Below are positions 43,166-52,018 of a stretch of 64,000 nucleotides of DNA, in pieces; the first letter of the stretch is position 1; each line of letters opens with the position of its first letter. The notes under the pieces are model-generated. The model was given only the letters and a program-made list of their open reading frames with translations, did no database searches and had not been told where the DNA came from. Both the position numbers and the translations under genes were made by a program. Origin of the DNA: Roseococcus sp. SDR. Lineage in GTDB: Bacteria; Pseudomonadota; Alphaproteobacteria; Acetobacterales; Acetobacteraceae. The stretch is from the NCBI RefSeq assembly GCF_019083995.1, contig NZ_JAHRCU010000004.1:186001-250000 (forward strand). The letters run 5' to 3'.

Positions 43166-43658
43166 CCGAGACAGGGACAGGCGCATCAGGAATGGGAGGC
43201 GTGCGGCCCCAGCAGTTCCATGTGCCTCGCTAACCTTCCCATCAGGGATCAACCACCGCGCATCATGGGCCTGTGCGTAAGCCCCAATCCCGGAACGACC
43301 TCACGCCGGGCAGCCGCGCGACCCCGATCATCGAGCGCGGAGTGCTCGACCACCGCATCCACATGCGCCAGGTGGTGCCGGACGGCGGCGGCGAAGCACC
43401 TGGACGGTCGTCGCGCCGTAGAAGCGGGCCTTGCCGAAGGCGACAGCGGGATACGCGGCCAGCCGCGCCTGCAAGGTGCAAGCGACATGTCCCTGCCGTG
43501 GCTGCCGGACGCGGGCGAGCGACCTCCGGGCGCCGACGTGCGCCGGCACAGCGACGTGACGATCAAGCCGAAGCAGGACATGGCCGCGCCCTCCGGCACC
43601 AAGGCCGGTGCGCGGCACACCGGGATGGCGTTGGCGCTGGCAGGGCCCTCGAGCGGTC

Positions 43659-46109
43659 TCAGGGCGAGTTGGAGCGCGGCGATGTCGCGCGTGAGGTGAT
43701 CTCGGCCAGCAGGGCCGCCGCTTCCCGGTCGCGCGGGTCCAAGGCCAGCGCGGCCCGCGCATGCGCCTCGGCTTGCACCAGGCGCCCCCGGTCGCGCTCA
43801 AGCGCAGCCGCCGCGATGAGGCTCTCGCGATGCCGCGGGTTGCGGGCGAGCACGCCGATCGCCTCCTCGGTGCGTCCCTGGCGATGCAGCGCAAGCGCAT
43901 GGGCATAGGCATAGTGCGGCCGCTCTGGCGCGAGCCTGGCCGCGGCCGCCAAGGCCTCGGTCGCCTCGCCCAGCCGGCCCCGCCGGACCTGCAGAAGCGC
44001 CAGCGCATAGATCGGTTCGGCATCAGCCGGGTGCGCGGCCACGGCGCGCCGCAGCAGGGCTTCCGCCGCGTCCGGCTGGCCGCGCGCTTCCTCGAAGGCC
44101 GCCTGGTTCACGAGTGCGGGCAGGAACGCAGGGTCGCGCGCCAGGGCGGCGCGATACGCGGCCTCGGCCCCGGCGCGATCGCCGCGCTGGGCGAGCAGTG
44201 CCGCGATGTTCACATGCGCCTCCGGTCGCTCCGCTGATACGGCCTCGCTGGCCAGCAGTTCCGCCCAGGCGCGTGCGAAGGCCGGACGCGCCGCTTCGGG
44301 CAGCGCGTCGGGCGGCACCGGTGCGAGCGCGCGCGCGGCCTCGATGCGCACCAGCCGTACGTCGTCGGACAGGAGCCGCACGGCGTGCAGACGATTCTGC
44401 GGCGGCAGCCCCTCAAGGGCGCGCAAGGCCGCCGCGCGCACCAGGGGCTCGGGGTCCAGCAGCGTGCCGCCCACCGCCTCGCCCACCGCGCGGCTCGGCC
44501 GGGCAGGCAGCAGCGAGAGCGCCGTGGCGCGCAGGATGGCCGGGTGCGCGCGGTCGAGCGCGAGCCGGGCCAGGGCCTGGTCGGCGCCTGGCGCGGCTTC
44601 CCGGCCCGCATGGATCGCCAGCGCCGGATGCGCCGGGCCGCGCGGGGGACCGTGCCAGGCAGCGAGTTGCGCCGCCGCCCAGGCCTGGGTCTGACCCGCA
44701 TGGCAGGTCGTGCAGACATCGGGCGCCCCGATCGCCGCCGAGACATCGGGCCGCGGGATGCTGAAGGCGTGGTCGCGCCGCCGGTCCACGCCCATGTAGG
44801 TGACGGCAGGCATGTGGCATGCGACGCATTGAGCCCCTGCCCCACCCGAGGCGTGGCGATGATGCTCTGTCGCCTCGAAGCGGCTGGGCAGGTGGCATTG
44901 CGTGCAGACCGCGTTGCCCTCGGCGCGCAGCCGCCCGGTATGCGGCTGGTGGCAATCCGCGCAGACCACGCCGGCGCGCTGCATCCGGCTCTGCGCGAAG
45001 CTGCCCCATTCGAAGACTTCGCCCTGGATCTGGCCATCGGCGTGGTACTCGCCGCGCGCCAGCAGCAGCGGCGCATGGGTGTCCAGGAAGCGCTGCCCGG
45101 GCGGCGGATCGGGCACCAGCGGGCGCGCGCGGGCATGGCAGGGCGCGCAGGTCTCGGTGCCCGCCTGGGTCGCTTGCCGCGGCGGCCCTTCCCAGCGCGC
45201 GATCCCGCGCGCGTCGCCCTCCGCGAAGCGCCAGCCGCCGCCGGATCGGTCGCGCAGCATGACCTCAAGCCCATGATGCGCCACGCCTGGGCGCGCGCCG
45301 TCGCGCGCCCAGGCGACATGGGCGGCGCCGCGGCCGTGGCAGGATTCGCAGCCGACGCTGATCTCGGTCCAGCGCGTATCGTAGCGATCGCGCGCCGCGT
45401 CGTAGCCGCGCACCAGGCCGGTCGAATGGCAGGAGGCGCACATGAAGTTCCAGTTCTGGTCGCGTCCGGTCCAATGCAGCGGATCACCGGCGCGCAGCGG
45501 CTCGTCCGGCAGGAGGTGATACCAGCGTTGCCCACCCTCCTCGCGCGGCCGGCTGTCCCAGGCCCAGGGCAGGACCTGGCGGCGCCCATCGGGCATCAGG
45601 ACAAGATACTGCTGCAGCGGATCGGCGCCGAAGGTCTCGGTGACCGCGAAATCCGCAACGGCGCCGCCCGGGCCGTCGGTCCGGACCAGCCTGCGGTCGC
45701 CGTCGCGCAGGAAGGTGGCGTTGTGCCGTCCATCGGTCACGCTGAGGCCGGAGAAGTCGCCCAGCACGGTCTCCGGCGCGGCCGCCGCCATGGCGCGCGC
45801 ATGATCGCTCGCCTGCCAATCCGCGTATTCCCGCGCATGGCACGCGCCGCATGTGGCCGAGCCGACGAATCCTGCGCGCGCCGCCTCGCGGGCCCTGGGC
45901 TCAGCCGGCGCGGTGACCAGCGCCGCGATGAGGAAGGGCAGCAGGATCATGGCGAGCAAGGCCAGGGAGCCAGCCAGGCGCCGCGCCATCGTCGGCGGGG
46001 GCGACGCGTCGGGAAGCCTGGGCGCCATTGTCGGATCCGGCGTCAGGACCGAAGGGGCAGAAGGCATCGCCCGCCGGACGGGGCCGCCGACATCCTCGCG
46101 GGCGGCCAC
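43659..46109 (-). CDS. Octaheme c-type cytochrome with HEAT/TPR-like repeats
   Basis: An 816-residue protein. A membrane anchor or signal (residues 43-66, AGSLALLAMILLPFLIAALV) precedes eight CXXCH heme sites: CGACH, CASCH, CESCH, CAPCH, CADCH, CTQCH, CVACH and CTTCH. From about residue 500 the chain is all-helical: HEAT-like segments (DPEPLVRAAALRALEGLPPQ), then at least four TPR-like units (GDRAGAEAAYRAALARDPAF; GQPDAAEALLRRAVAAHPAD). The GTG at 46109, with GAGG upstream, is 11 nt past the sulfatase stop; an ATG at residue 41 is the alternative. It probably sits on the periplasmic face and moves electrons; its partner reductase is not evident. Same operon as the sulfatase. Confidence 0.85.
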   Translation of the reverse strand: MAAREDVGGPVRRAMPSAPSVLTPDPTMAPRLPDASPPPTMARRLAGSLALLAMILLPFLIAALVTAPAEPRAREAARAGFVGSATCGACHAREYADWQASDHARAMAAAAPETVLGDFSGLSVTDGRHNATFLRDGDRRLVRTDGPGGAVADFAVTETFGADPLQQYLVLMPDGRRQVLPWAWDSRPREEGGQRWYHLLPDEPLRAGDPLHWTGRDQNWNFMCASCHSTGLVRGYDAARDRYDTRWTEISVGCESCHGRGAAHVAWARDGARPGVAHHGLEVMLRDRSGGGWRFAEGDARGIARWEGPPRQATQAGTETCAPCHARARPLVPDPPPGQRFLDTHAPLLLARGEYHADGQIQGEVFEWGSFAQSRMQRAGVVCADCHQPHTGRLRAEGNAVCTQCHLPSRFEATEHHRHASGGAGAQCVACHMPAVTYMGVDRRRDHAFSIPRPDVSAAIGAPDVCTTCHAGQTQAWAAAQLAAWHGPPRGPAHPALAIHAGREAAPGADQALARLALDRAHPAILRATALSLLPARPSRAVGEAVGGTLLDPEPLVRAAALRALEGLPPQNRLHAVRLLSDDVRLVRIEAARALAPVPPDALPEAARPAFARAWAELLASEAVSAERPEAHVNIAALLAQRGDRAGAEAAYRAALARDPAFLPALVNQAAFEEARGQPDAAEALLRRAVAAHPADAEPIYALALLQVRRGRLGEATEALAAAARLAPERPHYAYAHALALHRQGRTEEAIGVLARNPRHRESLIAAAALERDRGRLVQAEAHARAALALDPRDREAAALLAEITSRATSPRSNSP

Positions 46110-46119
46110 GGCTCCCCTC

Positions 46120-48603
46120 TCAGTTCGCCCGCCGCTGGCGCCGGGCCATCTCCTCCTCCAGCGCCCTGAGCGAGGCCGGCGTGATGGTGCTCTCGCCCAG
46201 GTCGATGGTCAGCCGGCGGATCCGCCCCGTGAAGGGGTTGGGCGAGGTGTAGTCGCGGTCATCGACCGAGGTGCCGGTGTCGAGGCCGACGTCGAAGGTC
46301 TCATCCCAGGCGACGGTGAAGGGCAGCGTGTTCGGCAGCGCGCGCTGCGCCACCTGCGTGCCGTTGACCGTCAGCGTGCCGGTGCCGCCGCGCCCGAAGG
46401 GCAACCCCTGCGGCTCCATCTGCCAGTCGAAGACCAGCGTGTGCCGGCCCGGGGGCAGCGCCGCCGGCGCCTCCCAGCGGTGGTTCCGCGTGCCGAGGAA
46501 GTTCCAGTTGAACACTGGGCGCCCCTGAACGAGGTAGAAGGCATAGCCGGAGAAGCGGCCGCCCTGCGTCACGAGCACGCCATTTGCCCCGCCTTGCGGC
46601 ACCTCGATCTCGGCGGTGACGCGGTAGGAGCGATTGAGCAGGCTCGGCGCCGCGCTGCCCTGGATCGAGTTCACTGGGCCGCTGTAGGTGAACTGGCGAC
46701 GCCCGGCCGCGGGGCCGGGCCGCGCCGAGATGAGCCGCGTCAGGGTGGAGTTGTCGAGCGGCAGCACCTGGTAGCGCGTCGCCTCCGCCAGAAACAGGTC
46801 CTGCAACGCGCGCAGCCGTGCCGGTTCCCGCGCGGCAAGGTTGTTCATCTGCGTCGGGTCCTCGGCGAGGTTGTAGAGTTCCCACGTGTAGCCGTTCATC
46901 ACGTCCGCCGGCTTGGGCGACTGCGAATCCCAGGGCGGGACGGGCGGCGTGGTGCTGGCCATCCAGCCGTCATGATAGATGGCGCGGTTGCCCATGATCT
47001 CGAAATACTGCGTGCGCCGGCGGGACGGCGCATCGCGGTTCGCCGCGTCGAAGGTGTAGGCCATGCTGACGCCCTCGATGGGCCGCTGCGTGACGCCGTT
47101 CACCATGTTGGGCGCCTGGATGCCGACGGCCTCCAGGATGGTCGGCACCACGTCGATGACGTGGTGGAACTGGTGGCGAATGCCGCCACGCTCCGCGATG
47201 CGGCGGGGCCAGGAGATGGCCATGCCATTGCGCGTGCCGCCGAGATGCGAGGCGATCTGCTTCGTCCAGCGGTAGGGCGTATTGAGCGCGAAGGTCCAGC
47301 CGATCGACATGTGGTTGTAGGTGCGGTCATTCCCCCAGTCATCGAGGAAGGGCATCATCTGGTCGACCGTGAAGAATGTGCCGTTGAACCAGGCCACCTC
47401 GTTCACCGTGCCGTCGGGCCCGCCTTCCGCGCTGCCGCCATTGTCGCCGCTGATGTAGATGATCAGGGTGTTGTCGATCTGGCCGGCATCCTCCACCGCC
47501 TGGATCACCCGCCCGATCTCATGGTCGGTATAGGCGAGGTAGGCGGCATAGACCTCCATCTGCCGGGCGTAGAGCCGCCGCTGGTTGTCCGAGAGGCTCT
47601 CCCAGCGCGGAACGTATTCGGGCAGGGGCGGCAATTGCGCATTGGCCGGGATCACCCCCAGGCGGCGCTGGTTCTCGAAGATGCGCTGCCGCAGGACTTC
47701 CCACCCACCGTCGAACTGCCCGCGGAACCGGGCGATCCATTCGGGCGTGGCATGGTGCGGCGCATGCGCGCCGCCCGGGGCGTAGTGGATGAACCAGGGG
47801 CGGTTGGGCGCCACCGAGGTGGTGAGACGAATGTGGTTGATGGCGTCATCGGCCATGGCCGTCGTCAGGTTCCAGCCAGGAACGCCGACATTCGGATGGA
47901 TGGGTGTGGTGTTGCGGAACAGGTTGCCGGGCTGCCACTGGCTCGTGTCGCCACCGACGAAGCCGTAGAAATAGTCATAGCCCTGCCCGGTCGGCCAGTT
48001 GCGGAACGGACCGGCCGGCGTCGACTCCCAGGTCGGCACATTGTGGTTCTTGCCGAACCACGAGGTGGCGTAGCCGACCTCGCGCAGCACCGCCGCGACA
48101 TGGGCGGTCTCGGGCGGGACGATCGAGTTGTAGCCGGGGAAGCCGGTCGTCAGCTCGGAGATCACGCCGGCGCCGACCGAATGGTGGTTGCGGCCCGTCA
48201 GCAGGGCCGCCCGCGTGGGCGAGCACAGCGCCGTGGTGTGGAACTGGGTGTAGCGCAGCCCCGCCTGCGCCACGCGCTCCAGCGCGGGCGTGGGAACGAC
48301 GCCGCCGAAGGTGGAGGGCGCGCCGAAGCCGACATCATCGGTCAGGATGACGAGGACATTGGGCGCGCCTTCCGGCGCGGCGATCTGGGGCGGCCAGGCG
48401 ACCTGGCTGTCGCCCACATTGGGCATGATCGCGCCGGTGAAGGGGGGTGTGGGCGCCGGCAGGCTGAAGCTGTTCGGCGTCATCACGGCGTCGGGGGCGC
48501 CGGGCGCGCCGCGAATTTCCTGCGCGACCGCCCCTGTGGTCATGGCGACCATCGCCAGCCCGCCCAACAACAGGCCGCGGAGTTTCGTGCTCAACCTGGT
48601 CAT
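46120..48603 (-). CDS. Type I arylsulfatase (periplasmic)
   Basis: An 827-residue type I sulfatase. ATG 48603 gives a clean signal peptide (RGLLLGGLAMVAMTTGAVAQ). The metal-binding NVLVILTDDVGFGAPSTFGG (D89, D90) and the active-site C127-S-P-T-R131 followed by AALLTGR are intact, so the cysteine should be converted to formylglycine, which needs a separate FGE not seen here. HYAPGGAHAPHHATPEWIAR and SGDNGGSAEGGPDGTVNE complete the site. The C-terminal 200 residues form an extra beta-rich domain, as in large AtsA-type enzymes. It hydrolyses aryl or other sulfate esters, probably for sulfur supply. Between AraC regulator and octaheme gene. Confidence 0.92.
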   Translation of the reverse strand: MTRLSTKLRGLLLGGLAMVAMTTGAVAQEIRGAPGAPDAVMTPNSFSLPAPTPPFTGAIMPNVGDSQVAWPPQIAAPEGAPNVLVILTDDVGFGAPSTFGGVVPTPALERVAQAGLRYTQFHTTALCSPTRAALLTGRNHHSVGAGVISELTTGFPGYNSIVPPETAHVAAVLREVGYATSWFGKNHNVPTWESTPAGPFRNWPTGQGYDYFYGFVGGDTSQWQPGNLFRNTTPIHPNVGVPGWNLTTAMADDAINHIRLTTSVAPNRPWFIHYAPGGAHAPHHATPEWIARFRGQFDGGWEVLRQRIFENQRRLGVIPANAQLPPLPEYVPRWESLSDNQRRLYARQMEVYAAYLAYTDHEIGRVIQAVEDAGQIDNTLIIYISGDNGGSAEGGPDGTVNEVAWFNGTFFTVDQMMPFLDDWGNDRTYNHMSIGWTFALNTPYRWTKQIASHLGGTRNGMAISWPRRIAERGGIRHQFHHVIDVVPTILEAVGIQAPNMVNGVTQRPIEGVSMAYTFDAANRDAPSRRRTQYFEIMGNRAIYHDGWMASTTPPVPPWDSQSPKPADVMNGYTWELYNLAEDPTQMNNLAAREPARLRALQDLFLAEATRYQVLPLDNSTLTRLISARPGPAAGRRQFTYSGPVNSIQGSAAPSLLNRSYRVTAEIEVPQGGANGVLVTQGGRFSGYAFYLVQGRPVFNWNFLGTRNHRWEAPAALPPGRHTLVFDWQMEPQGLPFGRGGTGTLTVNGTQVAQRALPNTLPFTVAWDETFDVGLDTGTSVDDRDYTSPNPFTGRIRRLTIDLGESTITPASLRALEEEMARRQRRAN

Positions 48604-48731
48604 CCGTTCTGGCTCCACTGGGACACGCCCGGCGACCAAATCGATTGGCGGAGACGTCGCCCGGCTCTCCAAAACTGTCCCACACCGCTTGCGCGGTCGG
48701 TAGAAGCTCTCACTATCCAGATCGGGCAAAC

Positions 48732-49712
48732 TCAGGCGGCCCGGGGGCCATGCCGGCGCGCCAGGGTCTGGGACGGTGTCTCGCCGAAGAGCGCGCGATA
48801 ATCCCGCGCAAAATAGCCGAAGTGCCAGAAGCCGTGCGACAGCGCGACCGACTTCACCTGGCGCTTGGCCCCCTCATCCTCCTGGAGGGCACGACGGGCC
48901 AGCACGAGGCGGCGCATCTTCAGGTAGGCGACAGGACTGAGACCCAGGACGGCGACGAACGCGTCCTGCAGCTTCCGCCGCGACACAGCCAGCGCCTCGC
49001 AGAGCTCGTCGCGGGTGATGGGCCTGGCAAGGTGAGCGCGAAGGAACTCCTCGGCGCCGCGCACCACGCGCAGAGCCTCGCGCGTTGCACGCCCCGGGGT
49101 GAGGGCCACGGCATCGCCGGTCAGGGCGGAGGCGACCATCTCGCGCATGGACAGCGCAAGGATCCTCGCACAATCCGGGCGCCCCAGGACGTCCGGCGGG
49201 GCATCCACCAGCGCGGCCGCCCCTGCATAGGCCGCGGCCAGTGCCGCAGCCGCGGCCGGATCGAGCGCCAGAAGGCGGACCGAACCCGTGACGTGCCCGG
49301 GCATGGGCGCCAATTCGGCCAATTCCTCCAAATAGCCCGCCGGAAAAGCGATCGCCCCCCATTCGAGGGGATCGGGAGCGTAGGCCAGGAACTCAGCGCC
49401 GCCGGGTGCCAGGAGGACGTCCGTCGGCTTGAGCATGGTGCCGTTCAAGCTTGGCGGAACGCCATCGCAGCGGCGCGGAAAGACCAGTCCGACGATGCCG
49501 GGGTCAAAGGCGGCCCGAGCGATGTGGGCCCCGTCCTCGGCGAGTTGGATCACCGTATCGCCCAGACAAACGACCCGAAGTGTGCCCGAGAAAGGCTGGC
49601 CCGGGATGGGCAGATACTCGAACTGCCCGCCGAGCAGGTCCGCCGCGAAATCCTCCGGCTGGGCGAAGCGGCGAAACCCGACAGCGGTCCCTTCTCCGAC
49701 TGCATGCAGCAT
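48732..49712 (-). CDS. AraC-family transcriptional regulator
   Basis: A 326-residue regulator starting at ATG 49712, with GGAGGGGGGAAG upstream. The N-terminal 200 residues are an AraC-binding-like sensor domain (DPGIVGLVFPRRCDGVPPSL and so on). The C-terminal double helix-turn-helix includes RPITRDELCEALAVSRRKLQ and VALSHGFWHFGYFARDYRAL then FGETPSQTL, the classical AraC ending. It lies 128 bp upstream of the arylsulfatase on the same strand and is its likely controller, perhaps activating on a sulfate ester or sulfur limitation (inference). Confidence 0.88.
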   Translation of the reverse strand: MLHAVGEGTAVGFRRFAQPEDFAADLLGGQFEYLPIPGQPFSGTLRVVCLGDTVIQLAEDGAHIARAAFDPGIVGLVFPRRCDGVPPSLNGTMLKPTDVLLAPGGAEFLAYAPDPLEWGAIAFPAGYLEELAELAPMPGHVTGSVRLLALDPAAAAALAAAYAGAAALVDAPPDVLGRPDCARILALSMREMVASALTGDAVALTPGRATREALRVVRGAEEFLRAHLARPITRDELCEALAVSRRKLQDAFVAVLGLSPVAYLKMRRLVLARRALQEDEGAKRQVKSVALSHGFWHFGYFARDYRALFGETPSQTLARRHGPRAA

Positions 49713-50096
49713 GCGGCTTCCCCCCTCCCCGCTTTCGTCGCGGCAGCGCGGCCCTCGACGCGCCTGCGTGAAGCTGCGCGCTTCACGCTCTGCAATTCTG
49801 GCACAGGGTGTGTTCGACCCGATACGGGATTGATCGCATGCGTTAATGTTTCCTGCCGCTGTCGCGACAGCCGCCTTGCGTAAGGTCGAGGTGAGGCAGG
49901 CGCGGGTCCGTGAGCATGCTCGGCGGTCCCTCTCGCACACGCTACGGGGCTTGGCGGCCTGGAGCCAAGACGGACGAAGAGCGCCCCCTCATGCGGCGTG
50001 ACGGAACCAAGCTGCTGCAGGGCGTCAATGACCCGCGCTCGTGGGGGTCCCGCTCGCTTCCGCAACCGCTCCTGCTCCGGGGGTTCAGGGCAAAAG

Positions 50097-50128
50097 GCCG
50101 CTGACCTGTTCGGTCGGCTGCGTTTTTT
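50097..50128 (+). terminator. Probable rho-independent terminator
   Basis: GGCCGCTGACC-TGTTC-GGTCGGCTGC forms a stem of seven pairs (one G-T wobble), a mismatch and two more pairs, followed by six T at 50123-50128. It points along the plus strand, yet no intact plus-strand gene precedes it, so it may be left from a lost gene or insulate the efflux operon from upstream transcription. Confidence 0.5.
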
Positions 50129-50135
50129 GGGATGC

Positions 50136-50168
50136 GGGGACGCGCAGACACCTTGATTTGCTGCTGGT
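50136..50168 (+). repeat. 33-bp direct repeat, copy B
   Basis: Identical to 43126-43158 but for one base (C at 50151). Like copy A it codes for GTRR-x-LDLLLVA ending in a stop codon (TAA 50173-50175). Upstream sequence differs completely from copy A, so only the very 3' end of the ancestral unit is shared. Confidence 0.85.
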
Positions 50169-50347
50169 GGCATAACGAGGTGCGTACACGCCACTACACC
50201 CTTACGTCACCATCCTGCGCTGAGATGCCAAGGGCGGCGCCTATCCAAAGACCAAGAGCCACCCCCTCCCTCGGACATACTTTGTCATGTTCCAGAGGGG
50301 CCCCGTCGCACAGCCATGGCTAAACCGGGACTCTGCGGAGTTCCCTG

Positions 50348-52015
50348 ATGCGCCTTCTGCTGCTTCTCATCCTCTCGTTCGGCCTCGCCGCGCCTCTCCA
50401 GGCCCATCCGGGCCATGATGAGCAGGCACCGCCCGTTGCCGCCGCCCTGCCCCGCACCGAGGCGCATAGCGAGGCCTTCGAGATCGTTGCCGTCCTTGGG
50501 CCTGGCGGCGTGCTAACCCTCTGGCTCGACCGCTGGGCGGACAATGCGCCGGTGGATGGTGCCATCTCGCTGACCATCGAGGGGCGGGAGGCCGCGGCCC
50601 AACGCCAGGGCATCGGCATCTTTGTCGCCCGGCACCCGGCGCTGGCCCAGGCCGGGCGGCGGGACATCGTCTTCACCGTGACCGCGGGCGATGAGATGGA
50701 CCTGCTCACCGCGACACTGGACGTTCCGACGCCCCCTGGCCTTGCCGGTGGGAATGCGAGCCTGGCCGAATGGATCCAGGGCGCTCCCGTGCAGATCGGT
50801 GGCGGGATCGCGCTGCTACTGCTGGGCGTGCTGCTCGGCCGGGGTTCCGTTCGGCGCCCGCTCCCGCCCATGGTGGACCAGACGACCACGAGCGAGCCCG
50901 CCCCGTCACCGCAGCCGGCTCTCCCGCGCCGCGTCGCCGCCTTGGCCACGGCCTCCCTCCTAGTCGGCCTGGGTGCACCGGCCTGGTCGGAGACGGCATC
51001 GCCCGCATCGGCTCCGGCCGAAGCGCCCCGCCGGCTAGAGGATGGGGCGATCTTCCTGCCAAAGGCCTCCCAGCGCCTGCTGGCCATCCGCACGCAGTTG
51101 GCCGAGGCGGGCGAGGCTTCGGCCGCCGTCCGCATGGTGGGAACCCTGGTGCCGGACCCCAACGCCTCCGGGCGCGTCCAGCCGAGCCAAACCGGGCGGC
51201 TGGAACCAGGCGACCAAGGCTTCCCCACGCTCGGCCAGCGGGTGGAGCGCGGCCAGGTCCTCGCCTATGTCACGCCCACCTACACCGCGGCCGAGCGCGG
51301 CGGCCTGATCCAGAATGCCGCCGAACTGGACGCCCAGATCACCATCCTGGAGGCCCGGGTTCGGCGCCTGACCTCGCTGCGCGGCACCGTTGCCGAGCGC
51401 GAGATCCAGGATGCCCAGGCCGAGCTCGCCGGAGCCAGGCAGCGCCGCACGGCCATCCAGCCTGCGCTCTCCGGGCGCGAGCCGCTGGTGGCCCCCGTCG
51501 CCGGCATCGTCTCCACCGTGCGCGGCGCGGTCGGCCAGCTCGTGGACAGCGCCGTCACTGTCTTCGACATCGTGGACCCCTCGCGCCTCTGGGTGGAGGC
51601 GCTGGCCTTTGACCGCGCAGCGGTGGAGCGCGTCACGGGCGCCACCGCGACCCTCGCCGATGGCCGGGTGCTGGAACTCGGCTTCGTGGGCCGCGGCCTC
51701 ACCGTCCGGCAACAGGCGATCCCGATGAACTTCCGCGTCGAGGCGCCGCCGGCGGATGCGCCCATCGGCGCCTCCGTCCTCGTCACGCTGCGCACGGCGC
51801 GCGGCGTGCAGGGGCTGGTGCTGCCGGCCGACGCCGTGGTGCGCTCAGCCGAAGGGCCGCCCGTCGTCTTCGAGCATGCCACGGCGGAACGCTTCCTGCC
51901 GCGCCAGGTGCGCGTGCAGCCGCTGGACGGCAGCCGTGTCGTGGTGACGGCCGGGCTCGAACCCGGGCGGCGCGTCGTGATCCAGGGTGCCGCGCTGATC
52001 GCGCAGGTGCGCTGA
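50348..52015 (+). CDS. RND efflux periplasmic adaptor (CzcB/CusB-like) with extra N-terminal module
   Basis: A 555-residue membrane-fusion protein; ATG 50348 has GGAG 7 nt upstream. The C-terminal two-thirds is a normal adaptor: lipoyl half GRLEPGDQGFPTLGQRVERG, an alpha-hairpin (about 318-372, with AAELDAQITILEARVRRLTS), and the beta-barrel part VFDIVDPSRLWVEALAFDRA. Before it stands something extra: a signal peptide (residues 1-19) and HPGHDEQ, a small beta domain, a transmembrane helix (152-167, GGGIALLLLGVLLGRG) and a second signal-like hydrophobic stretch (195-217, RRVAALATASLLVGLGAPAW). This looks like two exported proteins joined. It is 3 nt from the pump gene. Confidence 0.88.
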   Translation: MRLLLLLILSFGLAAPLQAHPGHDEQAPPVAAALPRTEAHSEAFEIVAVLGPGGVLTLWLDRWADNAPVDGAISLTIEGREAAAQRQGIGIFVARHPALAQAGRRDIVFTVTAGDEMDLLTATLDVPTPPGLAGGNASLAEWIQGAPVQIGGGIALLLLGVLLGRGSVRRPLPPMVDQTTTSEPAPSPQPALPRRVAALATASLLVGLGAPAWSETASPASAPAEAPRRLEDGAIFLPKASQRLLAIRTQLAEAGEASAAVRMVGTLVPDPNASGRVQPSQTGRLEPGDQGFPTLGQRVERGQVLAYVTPTYTAAERGGLIQNAAELDAQITILEARVRRLTSLRGTVAEREIQDAQAELAGARQRRTAIQPALSGREPLVAPVAGIVSTVRGAVGQLVDSAVTVFDIVDPSRLWVEALAFDRAAVERVTGATATLADGRVLELGFVGRGLTVRQQAIPMNFRVEAPPADAPIGASVLVTLRTARGVQGLVLPADAVVRSAEGPPVVFEHATAERFLPRQVRVQPLDGSRVVVTAGLEPGRRVVIQGAALIAQVR

Positions 52016-52018
52016 GCC

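Larger units (their letters stand above)
42911..43658. other. Gene-poor 748-bp region with eroded coding remnants
   Basis: No intact gene is recognised. It holds a perfect 8-bp hairpin (CAGGAACC-TGA-GGTTCCTG, 43038-43056), an AT-richer patch at 43079-43165 with a C-terminal coding remnant, and repeat copy A. Several frames are open across 43250-43620 on both strands, but none has a convincing start plus protein-like composition. This looks like decayed sequence at the edge of the cytochrome-sulfatase block. Confidence 0.6.
49713..50347. other. Gene-poor 635-bp region with terminator and repeat copy B
   Basis: No intact gene is recognised. The first part (49790-49870) has moderate AT content and may carry the araC promoter. 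A minus-strand frame around 49980-50090 reads VIDALQQLGSVTPHEGALFV, protein-like but without start or family. A plus-strand intrinsic terminator at 50097-50128 and repeat copy B at 50136 follow, then 170 bp of AT-richer DNA before the efflux operon, which may hold its promoter. Confidence 0.6.

Noticed and set aside
42693-43280. Plus-strand ORF over the amidohydrolase start and the gene-poor region
   Set aside because: Mostly antisense to the amidohydrolase; only the 43079-43165 remnant in another frame looks like real coding sequence.
45853-48801. Plus-strand open frame of 982 codons antisense to the sulfatase and cytochrome
   Set aside because: Composition is shadow-like (Arg, His, Gly rich) and the minus strand carries the CXPXR sulfatase site and eight CXXCH motifs.
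50132-50323. Small plus-strand ORF starting within repeat copy B
   Set aside because: Its frame differs from the shared coding frame, the composition is not protein-like and there is no ribosome-binding site.
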